This document shows, one piece after another, positions 8,401-16,345 of a stretch of DNA of 40,099 bases. The notes under the pieces are model-generated. The model made no database searches, was not told the origin of the DNA, and saw only the letters and a program-made list of their open reading frames with translations. Within the stretch, counting starts at the first letter, position 1. Each line of letters opens with the position of its first letter. The position numbers were made by a program, and so were the translations under genes. This DNA is from Ruminococcus sp. UBA7013 (GTDB lineage: Bacteria > Bacillota > Clostridia > Oscillospirales > Ruminococcaceae). Location of the stretch: positions 1-40,099 of the forward strand of contig DJXD01000074.1 of NCBI GenBank assembly GCA_002449585.1, read 5' to 3'.

Positions 8401-9287
8401 ACAGACATATGAAAAAAAATATCATGACAGGACTGCTGTTTGTGATTTCCATGCTGGCGGCTGTGCTGTTCATCCTGCCAACGGTTCTGACAATTACAAA
8501 TTCATTCATGACAGAAAGAGAAATTAATACTAATTATGGCGCAATGATCGAAAGTGCAAACACAGATAAGAAAAATTATATTTCCGAAGAATTGAATTTA
8601 AAATTTATTCCGGATAAAGTCAGCATTCAGCAATATGCGGCTGTATTATTCAAAAGTCCGGATTATTTGCTGAAATTCTGGAATTCTGTGATTCTCGTTC
8701 TGCCAATTACGATTTTTCAGATCATGCTGGCAGCTGTCACAGCTTATGGATTTTCCCGGTATCGAGGAAAAATCAGAGAAATTATCTTTTTTATTTATAT
8801 TATTTTAATGCTGATGCCTTATCAGGTGACACTTGTACCAAATTATCTGGTATCTGATTATCTGGGAATTCTGGGAACTAGATGGGCGGTCATCCTGCCG
8901 GGAATTTTCTCCCCGTTCAGTATTTATCTTCTGACCAAAGTCATGCGACGAATTCCAAAAGCTTATTTTGAAGCCGCCCGTTTGGATGGCGCAAGCGAAT
9001 TACAGATTTTTTGGTATATCTGCCTTCCGCTGTGCCGGAGTGCCATGCTTTCTGTCGGCCTGCTAGTATTTATTGATTATTGGAACATGGTCGAACAGCC
9101 ATTGATTTTGCTTGATAATGAAGAACAATATCCGCTGTCAGTATTCCTGTCTCAGATTAATAAGGGTGATGTTGGACTTGCGTTTGCTGTCGCAGTGGTA
9201 TATATGATTCCGGCATTATTGCTATTTTTATACGGTGAAGAATATCTTGTCGAAGGAATTACTTATTCCGGCGGCGTGAAAGGATGA
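8397..9287 (+). CDS. Carbohydrate ABC transporter permease, MalG type
   Basis: A 296-residue six-helix permease; the EAA motif reads FEAARLDGASELQIFWYICL, typical of the MalG/UgpE half of sugar importers, followed by a hydrophobic segment. Compared with MalG it has a longer extracytoplasmic loop between helices 1 and 2 (residues ~35-80, with YISEELNLKFIPDKVSIQQY). GTG at 8397 overlaps the previous stop (GTGA) with GGGAGG upstream; an in-frame ATG at 8409 is an alternative. It is coupled on both sides by 4-nt overlaps, so the two permeases and the downstream adaptor are made together. Confidence 0.88.
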   Translation: MNRHMKKNIMTGLLFVISMLAAVLFILPTVLTITNSFMTEREINTNYGAMIESANTDKKNYISEELNLKFIPDKVSIQQYAAVLFKSPDYLLKFWNSVILVLPITIFQIMLAAVTAYGFSRYRGKIREIIFFIYIILMLMPYQVTLVPNYLVSDYLGILGTRWAVILPGIFSPFSIYLLTKVMRRIPKAYFEAARLDGASELQIFWYICLPLCRSAMLSVGLLVFIDYWNMVEQPLILLDNEEQYPLSVFLSQINKGDVGLAFAVAVVYMIPALLLFLYGEEYLVEGITYSGGVKG

Positions 9288-11290
9288 AGCATTTTATGGA
9301 AGAACAGACAAGAAGCGCTAAGCGCAGAGAACGTATCAAGACAATTCTGATTATTTTCCTGCTGATTTTACTCCTGCTGACGTTTTTTTCAAATACAATC
9401 CTGAATTATAGTCTTCCAACAGTGTCGGCACAATATGCAAGCTATGGAACTATTACAGAGAGAATCCGGGGTTCTGCTACTGTCAATGCAAATCAGAATT
9501 ATGAAGTCAAAGCAGAGGGAAAAAGAACAGTGGCCTCTGTCAGTGTCAAAACTGGTGATGAAATTAAGGCCGGAGATAAATTATTTGTTCTGGAAGCGCA
9601 GGACAATAGTGAAGAAATTCAGGCAGCAGAAAGCGCACTCCAGGAAGCAGAATTAGCTTATCAAAAAGCCCTCCTGACCGCTGTTCCTGATTATGCCGCC
9701 GAAAATCAGGAAATTATCAACGCCCGGACAGATCTGCAAAAAGCGATTCAAAAATTAAATCAGGCTAGATCCAATACCCCCGCTATTTCAGAAGCAACTT
9801 ATCAGCAGGCAACTGCGATTTATAAAAATGCTTCCTCCAGAGCGGATGAATTAAGCGGCTATCTTAGTTCTGTATCCTCCGGCGAATTTGATGGCGTTCC
9901 GTCACAGTATACCGGAGAACTCCAGCAGGCTAAAAATGCTGTATCTGCCGCAGAAAAAAAATTAGAAGCCGCTCAGGCTGATCTTGAAAGCCGCTCTGTA
10001 ACAGTTTCCTCAGCAGAACAGGAACAGACAATCCGAAATCTGGAACGTGAAGCCGAAAAAGCACAGATTGCCTATGAACGTGCAAAAGCAGATTATGAAA
10101 CTGCCAAGGCCATGGGAACAGAAACAGCATTGCCTGTTGCTACTGATATTAGCTCTGAATCAGATGATTCTGAATCAGATATGCCCTCTGCCATGTCTTT
10201 GACAGATCTGCTCCGTGCAATGGAAGATGCAGAACAAACTGCCAGATATGCTCGTGAAGATGTCGAAGCCGCCAGAGCCGTTCTTGATTCTATCATAGCA
10301 CAGGAACAGGGGCTCGCAGATGCACAGGCCGCTGTAAAACAGGCTTCTGATGAACAGGAAACCGCTCAGGCAAATTATAAAGCCGCTGCTGCTAATGCCG
10401 CCGCCATGATTCAGGCAGATATTAATGCCGCAAATGCAGAAATGAATAATGCACAAAATACAATTACGGCTTATGAAAATCAGAAATCTGATGTCAGTGC
10501 CGCAGATATTTCTGCTTTGGAAGATGCTGTTGCTCAACAAGAACGTACTTTGCAAAGTCTGATTATCAGCCTTTCTGAAAAAAAACAGGAAGATTCCCTT
10601 TCCCAACAAGTCAGCAAACTGGAGCTCCAAAGCCAGCAAAATGCGATTGAACAGAAAAAAAAGGATCTCGAAAAATTAAAGCAAAATACAGATACACAGA
10701 TCATCACCAGCAAAAATGATGGAATTATCAGTGAAGTGAACTGCGCCGCCGGTGATATGGTTACAGATGGCGATACCCTCGCAACTGTGACACTTACTAA
10801 TTCCGGTTATACTGTTCAGCTTTCCGTTTCAGCAGAACAGGCCAGAAAAGTACATGTTGGCATGATTGCAGAAATTACAAATCAGTATTATAGTGATATT
10901 ACTGCAAAATTATCCGCCATCCGCCCCGATACGGAAAAAACAGGAAGTGACGGAAAACTTCTGATCTTCGATGTTACCGGAAATGATGTGAATACTGGCC
11001 AGATGCTTGCATTATCTATTTCTGCTTCCAGCGAAACTTATGATTGTGTCGTCCCTACAAGTGCCATTATGGAAGATAATGACGGAAAATTTGTTTTGAT
11101 CGTCAAGGCCAAAAGCACACCTCTTGGAAATCGCTATTATGCAAGCCGCTGTAATGTCACCGTTCTGGCTCATGATGATATTAATAGTGCCGTTCAGGGA
11201 GATATGGTCAGCTCTGATTTTGTGATTACAACATCAGAAAAGCCCCTGACTGCCGGAACACAGGTGCGCATGGAGGATAAAGAACAGTGA
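9284..11290 (+). CDS. HlyD/RND-type periplasmic adaptor (membrane fusion) protein
   Basis: A 668-residue protein with one N-terminal membrane anchor (residues ~20-42), a first half of a biotinyl-lipoyl-like domain (EVKAEGKRTVASVSVKTGDE, then GDKLFVLEA), a very long Ala/Glu/Gln-rich coiled coil of roughly 370 residues, the second lipoyl half (IISEVNCAAGDMVTDGDTL) and beta-barrel/membrane-proximal domains to the end. This order is that of HlyD/MacA adaptors that connect an inner-membrane transporter to outside partners in export. In Gram-positives such adaptors accompany MacB-type exporters, in line with the next gene. What is odd is the 4-nt overlap with two import-type permeases on its 5' side. 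The coiled coil is unusually long for the family. Confidence 0.85.
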   Translation: MKHFMEEQTRSAKRRERIKTILIIFLLILLLLTFFSNTILNYSLPTVSAQYASYGTITERIRGSATVNANQNYEVKAEGKRTVASVSVKTGDEIKAGDKLFVLEAQDNSEEIQAAESALQEAELAYQKALLTAVPDYAAENQEIINARTDLQKAIQKLNQARSNTPAISEATYQQATAIYKNASSRADELSGYLSSVSSGEFDGVPSQYTGELQQAKNAVSAAEKKLEAAQADLESRSVTVSSAEQEQTIRNLEREAEKAQIAYERAKADYETAKAMGTETALPVATDISSESDDSESDMPSAMSLTDLLRAMEDAEQTARYAREDVEAARAVLDSIIAQEQGLADAQAAVKQASDEQETAQANYKAAAANAAAMIQADINAANAEMNNAQNTITAYENQKSDVSAADISALEDAVAQQERTLQSLIISLSEKKQEDSLSQQVSKLELQSQQNAIEQKKKDLEKLKQNTDTQIITSKNDGIISEVNCAAGDMVTDGDTLATVTLTNSGYTVQLSVSAEQARKVHVGMIAEITNQYYSDITAKLSAIRPDTEKTGSDGKLLIFDVTGNDVNTGQMLALSISASSETYDCVVPTSAIMEDNDGKFVLIVKAKSTPLGNRYYASRCNVTVLAHDDINSAVQGDMVSSDFVITTSEKPLTAGTQVRMEDKEQ

Positions 11291-12336
11291 AAAAGCGCAG
11301 ATTACGGGGAATCCAATATTTCCGGATCGGCAGTGCATTAATATGCCTGATGCTGTTTCTCACCGCCTTATGTCTCAGCCGTCAGCTGTCAGGAAAATTA
11401 TACAGCCAAAACGCCGCAGAACGCTGGCAGGGAACAGGAGATCTTTCATTTGCACAGATCAGTGCATTTGTCCGCCCTGATACACAATTTACAATTCATG
11501 AGCTGGAAAGTATTCATGAATCTGTAAATGAAAAGCTGACAGCGGCCTCTCTGAAAGCGCAGGAACATGCCCGGCTCTGGTATGATGCTTATAGCATAGA
11601 AGCAGGTACAGCAGAAATCACCGGAAAACGAAAAAATCCGGCACAGGCTGCTGTGACAGCTGTCGGCGGTGATTTTTTCCGGCTTCATGCAATGAAATTT
11701 GTCAACGGGAGTTCTTTTGCTGACAATGATCTAATGCATGATAGAGTTGTGATTGATACTCTGCTTGCCTGGCAGCTGTTCGGCTCTTCCAATGTCACAG
11801 GCATGGAAATCAGTATAGATGGAAAAAACTGTCTGATTGCAGGTGTGATCCGCCCGGAAACAGATTATGCTTCTGAAATAGCCTATGGTGAGAAACCCCG
11901 GATTTATATTTCTTATGATTTTTATCAAAATCATTTTCCCAATGCTGATTCTGGAAATATCAGCTGCTATGAGATTGTACTTCCGAATCCGGTACGAGGA
12001 TTTGCCAGAAAGATATTGATGGAATGTCTTGGATCTGAAAACGAATTTTTATTTATGCAAAATACTGGCCGTTATACGCTTCCCGGAAGATGGGAGACAC
12101 TTCAAGGCCTTCGGAAACTTCTGATTTCTGAAAATATTTCCTGTCCTTATTGGGAAAACGCCGCCAGAATTGTTAGCTTTGATACTGCTGTTTTATTATT
12201 AGCTGAAATTTGTTTTCTGATCTGGCCTGTGATATATTTTATTTTCCTTTTATGGAAAATCTGGCGACTGGCAGAAGAAGCAATTGCAGATCGAAAACGA
12301 TCACGAAAAAAGCGTTATTCTGAAATGCTTTATTAA
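11287..12336 (+). CDS. Reduced MacB-like periplasmic core domain membrane protein
   Basis: A 349-residue protein with one N-terminal membrane segment (residues ~12-30), an extracytoplasmic domain of ~250 residues, and one C-terminal membrane segment (~residues 295-325) before a basic tail. The extracytoplasmic part has the pattern AVTAVGGDFFRLHAMKFVNGSSF followed by DRVVIDTLLAWQLFG and an ISIDGKNCLIAGVI strand, matching the MacB_PCD domain of FtsX-type ABC exporters. Canonical MacB permeases have four membrane helices; this one has two, so it may be a half-permease or a non-transporting partner. GTG at 11287 overlaps the HlyD stop by 4 nt. No ATPase follows; a terminator does. Confidence 0.7.
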   Translation: MKKRRLRGIQYFRIGSALICLMLFLTALCLSRQLSGKLYSQNAAERWQGTGDLSFAQISAFVRPDTQFTIHELESIHESVNEKLTAASLKAQEHARLWYDAYSIEAGTAEITGKRKNPAQAAVTAVGGDFFRLHAMKFVNGSSFADNDLMHDRVVIDTLLAWQLFGSSNVTGMEISIDGKNCLIAGVIRPETDYASEIAYGEKPRIYISYDFYQNHFPNADSGNISCYEIVLPNPVRGFARKILMECLGSENEFLFMQNTGRYTLPGRWETLQGLRKLLISENISCPYWENAARIVSFDTAVLLLAEICFLIWPVIYFIFLLWKIWRLAEEAIADRKRSRKKRYSEMLY

Positions 12337-12340
12337 TAAT

Positions 12341-12376
12341 ATTGCCGCTGAGTCATTCTCTGCGGCAATTTATTTA
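12341..12376 (+). terminator. Intrinsic terminator of the permease/HlyD operon
   Basis: ATTGCCGC pairs with GCGGCAAT around a 13-nt loop, followed by TTTATTTAT. Confidence 0.8.
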
Positions 12377-12494
12377 TGTTTTGAAACCGTTTGTTGATTT
12401 GTTCATATTTTATTCACAAATCAAGTTTTTAAAAATTTCAGACATATACGATCTGCACAATTTTTTTCAACATTGATGACAGAAATCACAACTC

Positions 12495-12510
12495 CTGAAA
12501 ACGTTTTCAG
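12495..12510. promoter_or_regulatory. Perfect 16-bp palindrome matching a cre/LacI-family operator
   Basis: CTGAAAACGTTTTCAG is its own reverse complement and the inner 14 bases fit the CcpA cre consensus TGWAANCGNTNWCA at every position; the central CG is typical of LacI/GalR-family operators. It lies ~125 bp upstream of the pectate lyase -35 box, in the 455-bp gap after the ABC operon. It may be a catabolite-control or pectin/sugar-repressor site; which regulator is unknown. Confidence 0.6.
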
Positions 12511-12634
12511 CTTTGAATCTGATATAAAAATAGCGATAAATAGCTATTTTTTAGATTTTTGTAAAATCTGACGGCTTTATCAAAAAAATGCAATTTATTT
12601 TTTCATATTTTTTTCATTTTTTTGAAAAAAGCCC

Positions 12635-12663
12635 TTGACAAATCTCTTGATTTGTGATACAAT
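12635..12663 (+). promoter_or_regulatory. Strong promoter of the pectate lyase gene
   Basis: TTGACA (12635), 17 bp, TACAAT (12658) with extended TGTGA. Transcription should start near 12670, giving a leader of about 120 nt. Confidence 0.88.
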
Positions 12664-12690
12664 GATTACAGTGAAAAACGAAAACACTTA

Positions 12691-12712
12691 TTCACAAACA
12701 GTTCACAAATCA
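12691..12712. repeat. TTCACAAA direct repeats near the lyase promoter
   Basis: TTCACAAACAG (12691) and TTCACAAATCAG (12702) lie one helical turn apart. The 11-mer TTCACAAATCA occurs again at 12413, and its complement GATTTGTGA overlaps the -10 region (12650-12658). This clustering suggests a regulator site, function unproven. Confidence 0.45.
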
Positions 12713-12738
12713 GATTGAAAATGCTGAGGTGAATCTGA
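12710..12738 (+). promoter_or_regulatory. Leader stem-loop of the pectate lyase mRNA
   Basis: TCAGATT pairs with AATCTGA across a 15-nt loop in the 5' leader; a T7 run follows at ~12762. It could be a stabiliser or an attenuator; no riboswitch family is recognised. Confidence 0.35.
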
Positions 12739-12791
12739 AAGAAGCAAATCCGATTTTTTTAAATTTTATTTATATTCAGGGGGAGTTTATC

Positions 12792-14342
12792 ATGAAGACT
12801 GATATCAAAAAGCAACTGGCTGCTATCGCCGCTACCGCATGTGTTGCCGCTACAGGCGTTTCCGCTAATCTGTCTATCGCTACTTTTGCAGCATCTAATT
12901 ATATTTCTGATGGCTGGTACTATATCAAGAATGTCAACAGCCAGAAATATCTCGATGTATCCGGCAAAAAAGACGCTAATGGCTCTAATGTAATCCAGTA
13001 TCAGGGCAACGGCGGCGATAATCAGAAATGGTATGTCAAGAACCTCGGCAATAACATCATCACAATTCAGAGTGGTCTCGGCAGCGGCCGGATGCTTGAC
13101 GTTCAGAATGGTGCTAATACAGATGGCACAAATATCCGCCTCTGGGAATCCAACGGCGCAAGCGCACAGAAATTCAAAGTGGTAAAGAATTCTTCCGGTG
13201 TTTACTGCCTGCTGACTGAAAACAGCAACGAAACAAAGGCAGTTGATGTATATGGATTCTCTAAAGACAACAATGCTAATATCAATCAGTGGACATATAA
13301 CGGCCTGACCTGCCAGCAGTTCAAGTTTGAAGCTACTTCTAAGGGCTCTTCTTCTACAAGTTCCAGCTCTAGCAGCTCAAGCTCCAGTTCTTCCAGCTCC
13401 AGTTCTTCCAGCTCCAGCTCTACCACAAGCGGAACAACAATTGAAGTTAAGAACGGCGGTACTTCCCTCGCAACTGCTATTAGCAAAGCAAAGGCTGGCA
13501 CAACTATCGTAATTAATGGTACTGTAAAATCTGGTGCTGTAAAAGTTCCTGCTGGTGTTAATATCTCCGGAAAAAATAATGCTGTAATTGATTTCTCTTC
13601 TACATCCGGAAGCAATGGCCGTGGTCTTTCCTTCTATGGCAATGGCAGCACAGTTCAGAATATCACTGTTAAGAATGCATCTGACAATGGTATCTATATC
13701 GAAGGTTCTAACAATACTTTCAAATATGTAACCTGCACTTATAATCATGACGCTGGTTTCCAGGTAAGCAACGGCGGCGCATATAACAAGTTCTATAACT
13801 GTAATGCAAATCATAACTGGGATGCTACCGGCGAAAATGCTGATGGTTATGCTAATAAGCTCCATTCCGGCGCAGGCAACTACTATGAAAACTGCATTGC
13901 TGAATACAATAGTGATGACGGCTGGGATTGCTATGCAGCTCATGGTGCTGTTACCCTCGTAAACTGCCAGGCTAATTATAATGGCTATTGCAACGGTATC
14001 TATGGCGATGGCAACGGCTTCAAAATGGGCGGCGTTGATAACAAGACTCCCGGCGTAAAGGCTCATCTCGATCCCTGCAATCATGTTCTGAAAGGCTGCA
14101 CAGCAAAGGGCAATCTGGCATCTGGTTTTGACAGAAACAATCAGAATGGCGTTGTAACAATGGAAAACTGCATTGCTGATGGCAATAAGAAGAATAACTA
14201 TAACTGGCCGCTGACTGGCAAGCCTTCTGCACTGGGCTATGAAGTAACCTTTGGTAAAGCTAAGATCATCAGCTGCACATCCAAGAACAGCTCTAACAAT
14301 ATCAAGGGCGCAACCCTTTCCGGCAACTGCGTAGGATTCTAA
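12792..14342 (+). CDS. Secreted pectate lyase (PL9) with ricin-type carbohydrate-binding module
   Basis: A 516-residue exported enzyme: signal peptide to about residue 36, a ricin-type (CBM13-like) domain at ~38-180 with Q-x-W/F repeats (NQKWYV, AQKFKV, CQQFKF), a Ser-rich linker at ~182-215, then a right-handed beta-helix. The helix carries Asp351 in ENADGYA, Asp375-Asp376 and Asp379 in NSDDGWD, and Lys411 in GNGFKMGG. These match the calcium ligands and catalytic Lys of PL9 pectate lyases such as Pel9A with identical spacing among the Asp residues. It cleaves polygalacturonate by beta-elimination outside the cell. ATG at 12792 has AGGGGGAG upstream; an in-frame GTG at 12729 would only add a non-signal tail. 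Codon use (GGC, AAC, AAG) is that of a highly expressed gene. It lacks a dockerin, so it is probably free. Confidence 0.93.
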   Translation: MKTDIKKQLAAIAATACVAATGVSANLSIATFAASNYISDGWYYIKNVNSQKYLDVSGKKDANGSNVIQYQGNGGDNQKWYVKNLGNNIITIQSGLGSGRMLDVQNGANTDGTNIRLWESNGASAQKFKVVKNSSGVYCLLTENSNETKAVDVYGFSKDNNANINQWTYNGLTCQQFKFEATSKGSSSTSSSSSSSSSSSSSSSSSSSSSTTSGTTIEVKNGGTSLATAISKAKAGTTIVINGTVKSGAVKVPAGVNISGKNNAVIDFSSTSGSNGRGLSFYGNGSTVQNITVKNASDNGIYIEGSNNTFKYVTCTYNHDAGFQVSNGGAYNKFYNCNANHNWDATGENADGYANKLHSGAGNYYENCIAEYNSDDGWDCYAAHGAVTLVNCQANYNGYCNGIYGDGNGFKMGGVDNKTPGVKAHLDPCNHVLKGCTAKGNLASGFDRNNQNGVVTMENCIADGNKKNNYNWPLTGKPSALGYEVTFGKAKIISCTSKNSSNNIKGATLSGNCVGF

Positions 14343-14391
14343 TCCTGACAGACCTGCCTTTTACCCCTCTTAGTTTATAATATTCTCCTTG

Positions 14392-14422
14392 CATCGTCCG
14401 GGTTTCCGGGCGGTGTTTTTTT
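14392..14422 (+). terminator. Intrinsic terminator of the pectate lyase gene
   Basis: CATCGTCCGG pairs with CCGGGCGGTG (with G-T pairs) around GTTT and is followed by T7. Confidence 0.82.
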
Positions 14423-14425
14423 CTA

Positions 14426-14454
14426 TTTACAAAATTTTCAGGATATGCTATAAT
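14426..14454 (+). promoter_or_regulatory. Promoter of the LRR gene at 14488
   Basis: TTTACA (14426), 17 bp, TATAAT (14449) with extended TATGC; it starts four bases after the preceding terminator T-run. Confidence 0.82.
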
Positions 14455-14487
14455 AAAATCATAAAAAAGCAGAAGGGGGAAATTTAC

Positions 14488-15345
14488 ATGCATCATGATT
14501 TTAAAATCAAAAATGATGTATTAATCAAATATCAAGGTTCTGGCGGTGCAGTTGTCATCCCTGACAGAGTGATAACCAAAAAATTGGGATGGTATAGAAA
14601 TTCTGCGATCACAAGCATTGGAGACAGAGCATTTCATCACTGTGAAAATCTGATCTCTGTGAATATTCCTGACAGTATCACAAGTATTGAACATATGACA
14701 TTTTTCGGATGCAAAAGTCTGACCAGTATTCGTATCCCTGACAATGTGACAAGCATCGGCTATAATGCATTTTATGACTGTGAAAATCTGACCTCTGTGA
14801 ATATCCCCCCTAGTGTGACAACGATCGGAGATATGGTTTTTGCAAGCTGTATAAATCTAAATCATATCATCCTTCCTGATAGCGTGACCAGTATCGGAGA
14901 CAGAGTATTTGAATATTGTACTAATTTGACTAATATCACATATTCAGGAATGGCTTTTACTCTGGATAAAATCAATATTGATCTTGCTGATAGCCTTCTT
15001 GCCGTTTGTATCAATAAAAACTATTCTATTGACAAGTATCCCCATGAAAAATATCATCTCATTTTTCAGATGTTTACCACTGGAATTGATACAGAGGGGA
15101 CATATGATTATATCAAGCAAAATTTTACAGTCATGTTCCAATATCTGATTGATAAGGAAGATATTACACTGATTCAGAAAGTACTTGCTACGGGGGAATT
15201 TCTCACAAATCGCAATATTAACCAGATGATTCAATATGCAATTGATCACAAAAAATATGAATCGCAAGTTATATTAACTAATTATAAATTACAAAAAGAT
15301 TGGTATGATGATGAAAAAGACATCAAGAAAAAATTCAGTCTGTAA
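14488..15345 (+). CDS. Cytoplasmic BspA-like leucine-rich-repeat protein
   Basis: A 285-residue protein without signal peptide. Residues ~40-150 are four to five LRR_5 (BspA/TpLRR) repeats of the form ITSIGDRAFHHCENLISVNI / PDSVTSIGDRVF. The C-terminal ~130 residues are helical and end in INQMIQYAIDHKKYESQV and a KKFSL tail shared with the paralogue at 34502, so this tail is a conserved domain of its own, perhaps ankyrin-like. LRR_5 proteins are usually protein-interaction modules; the absence of a signal peptide makes an intracellular role likely. ATG at 14488 has AAGGGGGA upstream; the frame open from 14389 runs through the terminator and promoter and is not the start. Confidence 0.82.
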   Translation: MHHDFKIKNDVLIKYQGSGGAVVIPDRVITKKLGWYRNSAITSIGDRAFHHCENLISVNIPDSITSIEHMTFFGCKSLTSIRIPDNVTSIGYNAFYDCENLTSVNIPPSVTTIGDMVFASCINLNHIILPDSVTSIGDRVFEYCTNLTNITYSGMAFTLDKINIDLADSLLAVCINKNYSIDKYPHEKYHLIFQMFTTGIDTEGTYDYIKQNFTVMFQYLIDKEDITLIQKVLATGEFLTNRNINQMIQYAIDHKKYESQVILTNYKLQKDWYDDEKDIKKKFSL

Positions 15346-15350
15346 GATAC

Positions 15351-15401
15351 TTGACAGATCGCCTTTGATGTAGTAAAATAGAATATATAGCATTTTGCTA
15401 T
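15351..15401 (+). promoter_or_regulatory. nadA promoter with dyad at +1
   Basis: TTGACA (15351), 17 bp, TAAAAT (15374). At the expected transcript start lies ATAGCA-TTT-TGCTAT (15387-15401), a perfect dyad well placed for a repressor of NAD synthesis. The repressor is not identified. Confidence 0.65.
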
Positions 15402-15427
15402 GATTATATCTAAAGGCGGTTATCATC

Positions 15428-16345
15428 ATGAATATATCTGAAATGCAGGAAAAAATCCTGAAACTGAAAAAAGAAAAAGATGTCTGTATCTTAGCACATA
15501 GCTATGTTGCACGAGAGATCAGCGAAATTGCTGATTTCACAGGGGATTCTTATGGTCTCAGCGTACAGGCGGCAAAAGTGCCAAGTCAGACAGTTCTGAT
15601 GTGCGGCGTTCGCTTCATGGCTGAAACATGCAAAATCCTGTCCCCTGAAAAAAAAGTAATCTTATCCAATCCGCTTGCCGGTTGCCCCATGGCAGAACAA
15701 ATGGATAAAGATATGATTTCTCAGGTCAAGGAAATGTATCCGGATTATATCATCATGGCTTATGTCAATACAACAGCAGATTTGAAAACAATTGCAGATG
15801 TATGTGTAACATCTTCCTCTGCGGTCAAGATTGCGAAAGCTGTCGAAGCTGATAAAATTTTATTCATTCCGGATTGCAATCTTGGCGCATTCACGGCCAA
15901 ACAAGTTCCGGAAAAAACATTTAAGCTATTACAGGGCGGCTGTCCGATTCATGCGGCAGTTAGGCCGGAAGCTGTACATCAGATGAAAGCCTTGCATCCG
16001 GATGCCTTAGTATTAGTACATCCTGAATGTGTGCCCGGAGTAACGGAATTAGCGGATTATGTAGGCTCAACAACTGGCATTATGGAATATGCAAAAAAAT
16101 CTGATGCAAAAGAATTTATCATTGGTACAGAAATCAGCATTTCAGAGCATTTGCAATATGATTGTCCTGAGAAAATGTTCTATCCGCTGACAAAACATCT
16201 GATCTGTCCAAATATGAAATCTATGACTTTGGTCGATGTTTATCGGAATCTGACGGGCGATTTTGGAGAAGAAATTTTCCTTGATGCAGAAACCATCCGC
16301 CTTGCCAGACGTTGTATTGATAATATGATCAGATTGGGCGGTTGA
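15428..16345 (+). CDS. nadA: Quinolinate synthase NadA
   Basis: A 305-residue cytosolic enzyme that condenses iminoaspartate with dihydroxyacetone phosphate to quinolinate in de novo NAD synthesis. The three cysteines that bind the catalytic [4Fe-4S] cluster are visible at the family spacing: Cys86 (AGCPMAEQM), Cys172 (QGGCPIHA) and Cys260 (CPNMK). The AHSYVAREI and FTGDSYGLS segments belong to the substrate site. Length is right for the short bacterial NadA type. The start has AAGGCGG upstream. Neither nadB nor nadC is adjacent, which is unusual since Firmicutes often group nadABC; instead the stop overlaps mnmA. Both enzymes depend on iron-sulfur or persulfide sulfur supply, a possible reason for coupling. 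Confidence 0.95.
   Translation: MNISEMQEKILKLKKEKDVCILAHSYVAREISEIADFTGDSYGLSVQAAKVPSQTVLMCGVRFMAETCKILSPEKKVILSNPLAGCPMAEQMDKDMISQVKEMYPDYIIMAYVNTTADLKTIADVCVTSSSAVKIAKAVEADKILFIPDCNLGAFTAKQVPEKTFKLLQGGCPIHAAVRPEAVHQMKALHPDALVLVHPECVPGVTELADYVGSTTGIMEYAKKSDAKEFIIGTEISISEHLQYDCPEKMFYPLTKHLICPNMKSMTLVDVYRNLTGDFGEEIFLDAETIRLARRCIDNMIRLGG

Noticed and set aside
13316..13430. Ser-codon-rich tract as a phase-variable repeat
   Set aside because: TCT/TCC/AGC/AGT codons are mixed, so the DNA is not a simple tandem repeat prone to slippage; it encodes a linker.
13377..14084. 235-codon frame on the minus strand
   Set aside because: Antisense to the pectate lyase beta-helix; repetitive Ile/Ala composition reflects the repeats of the real gene.
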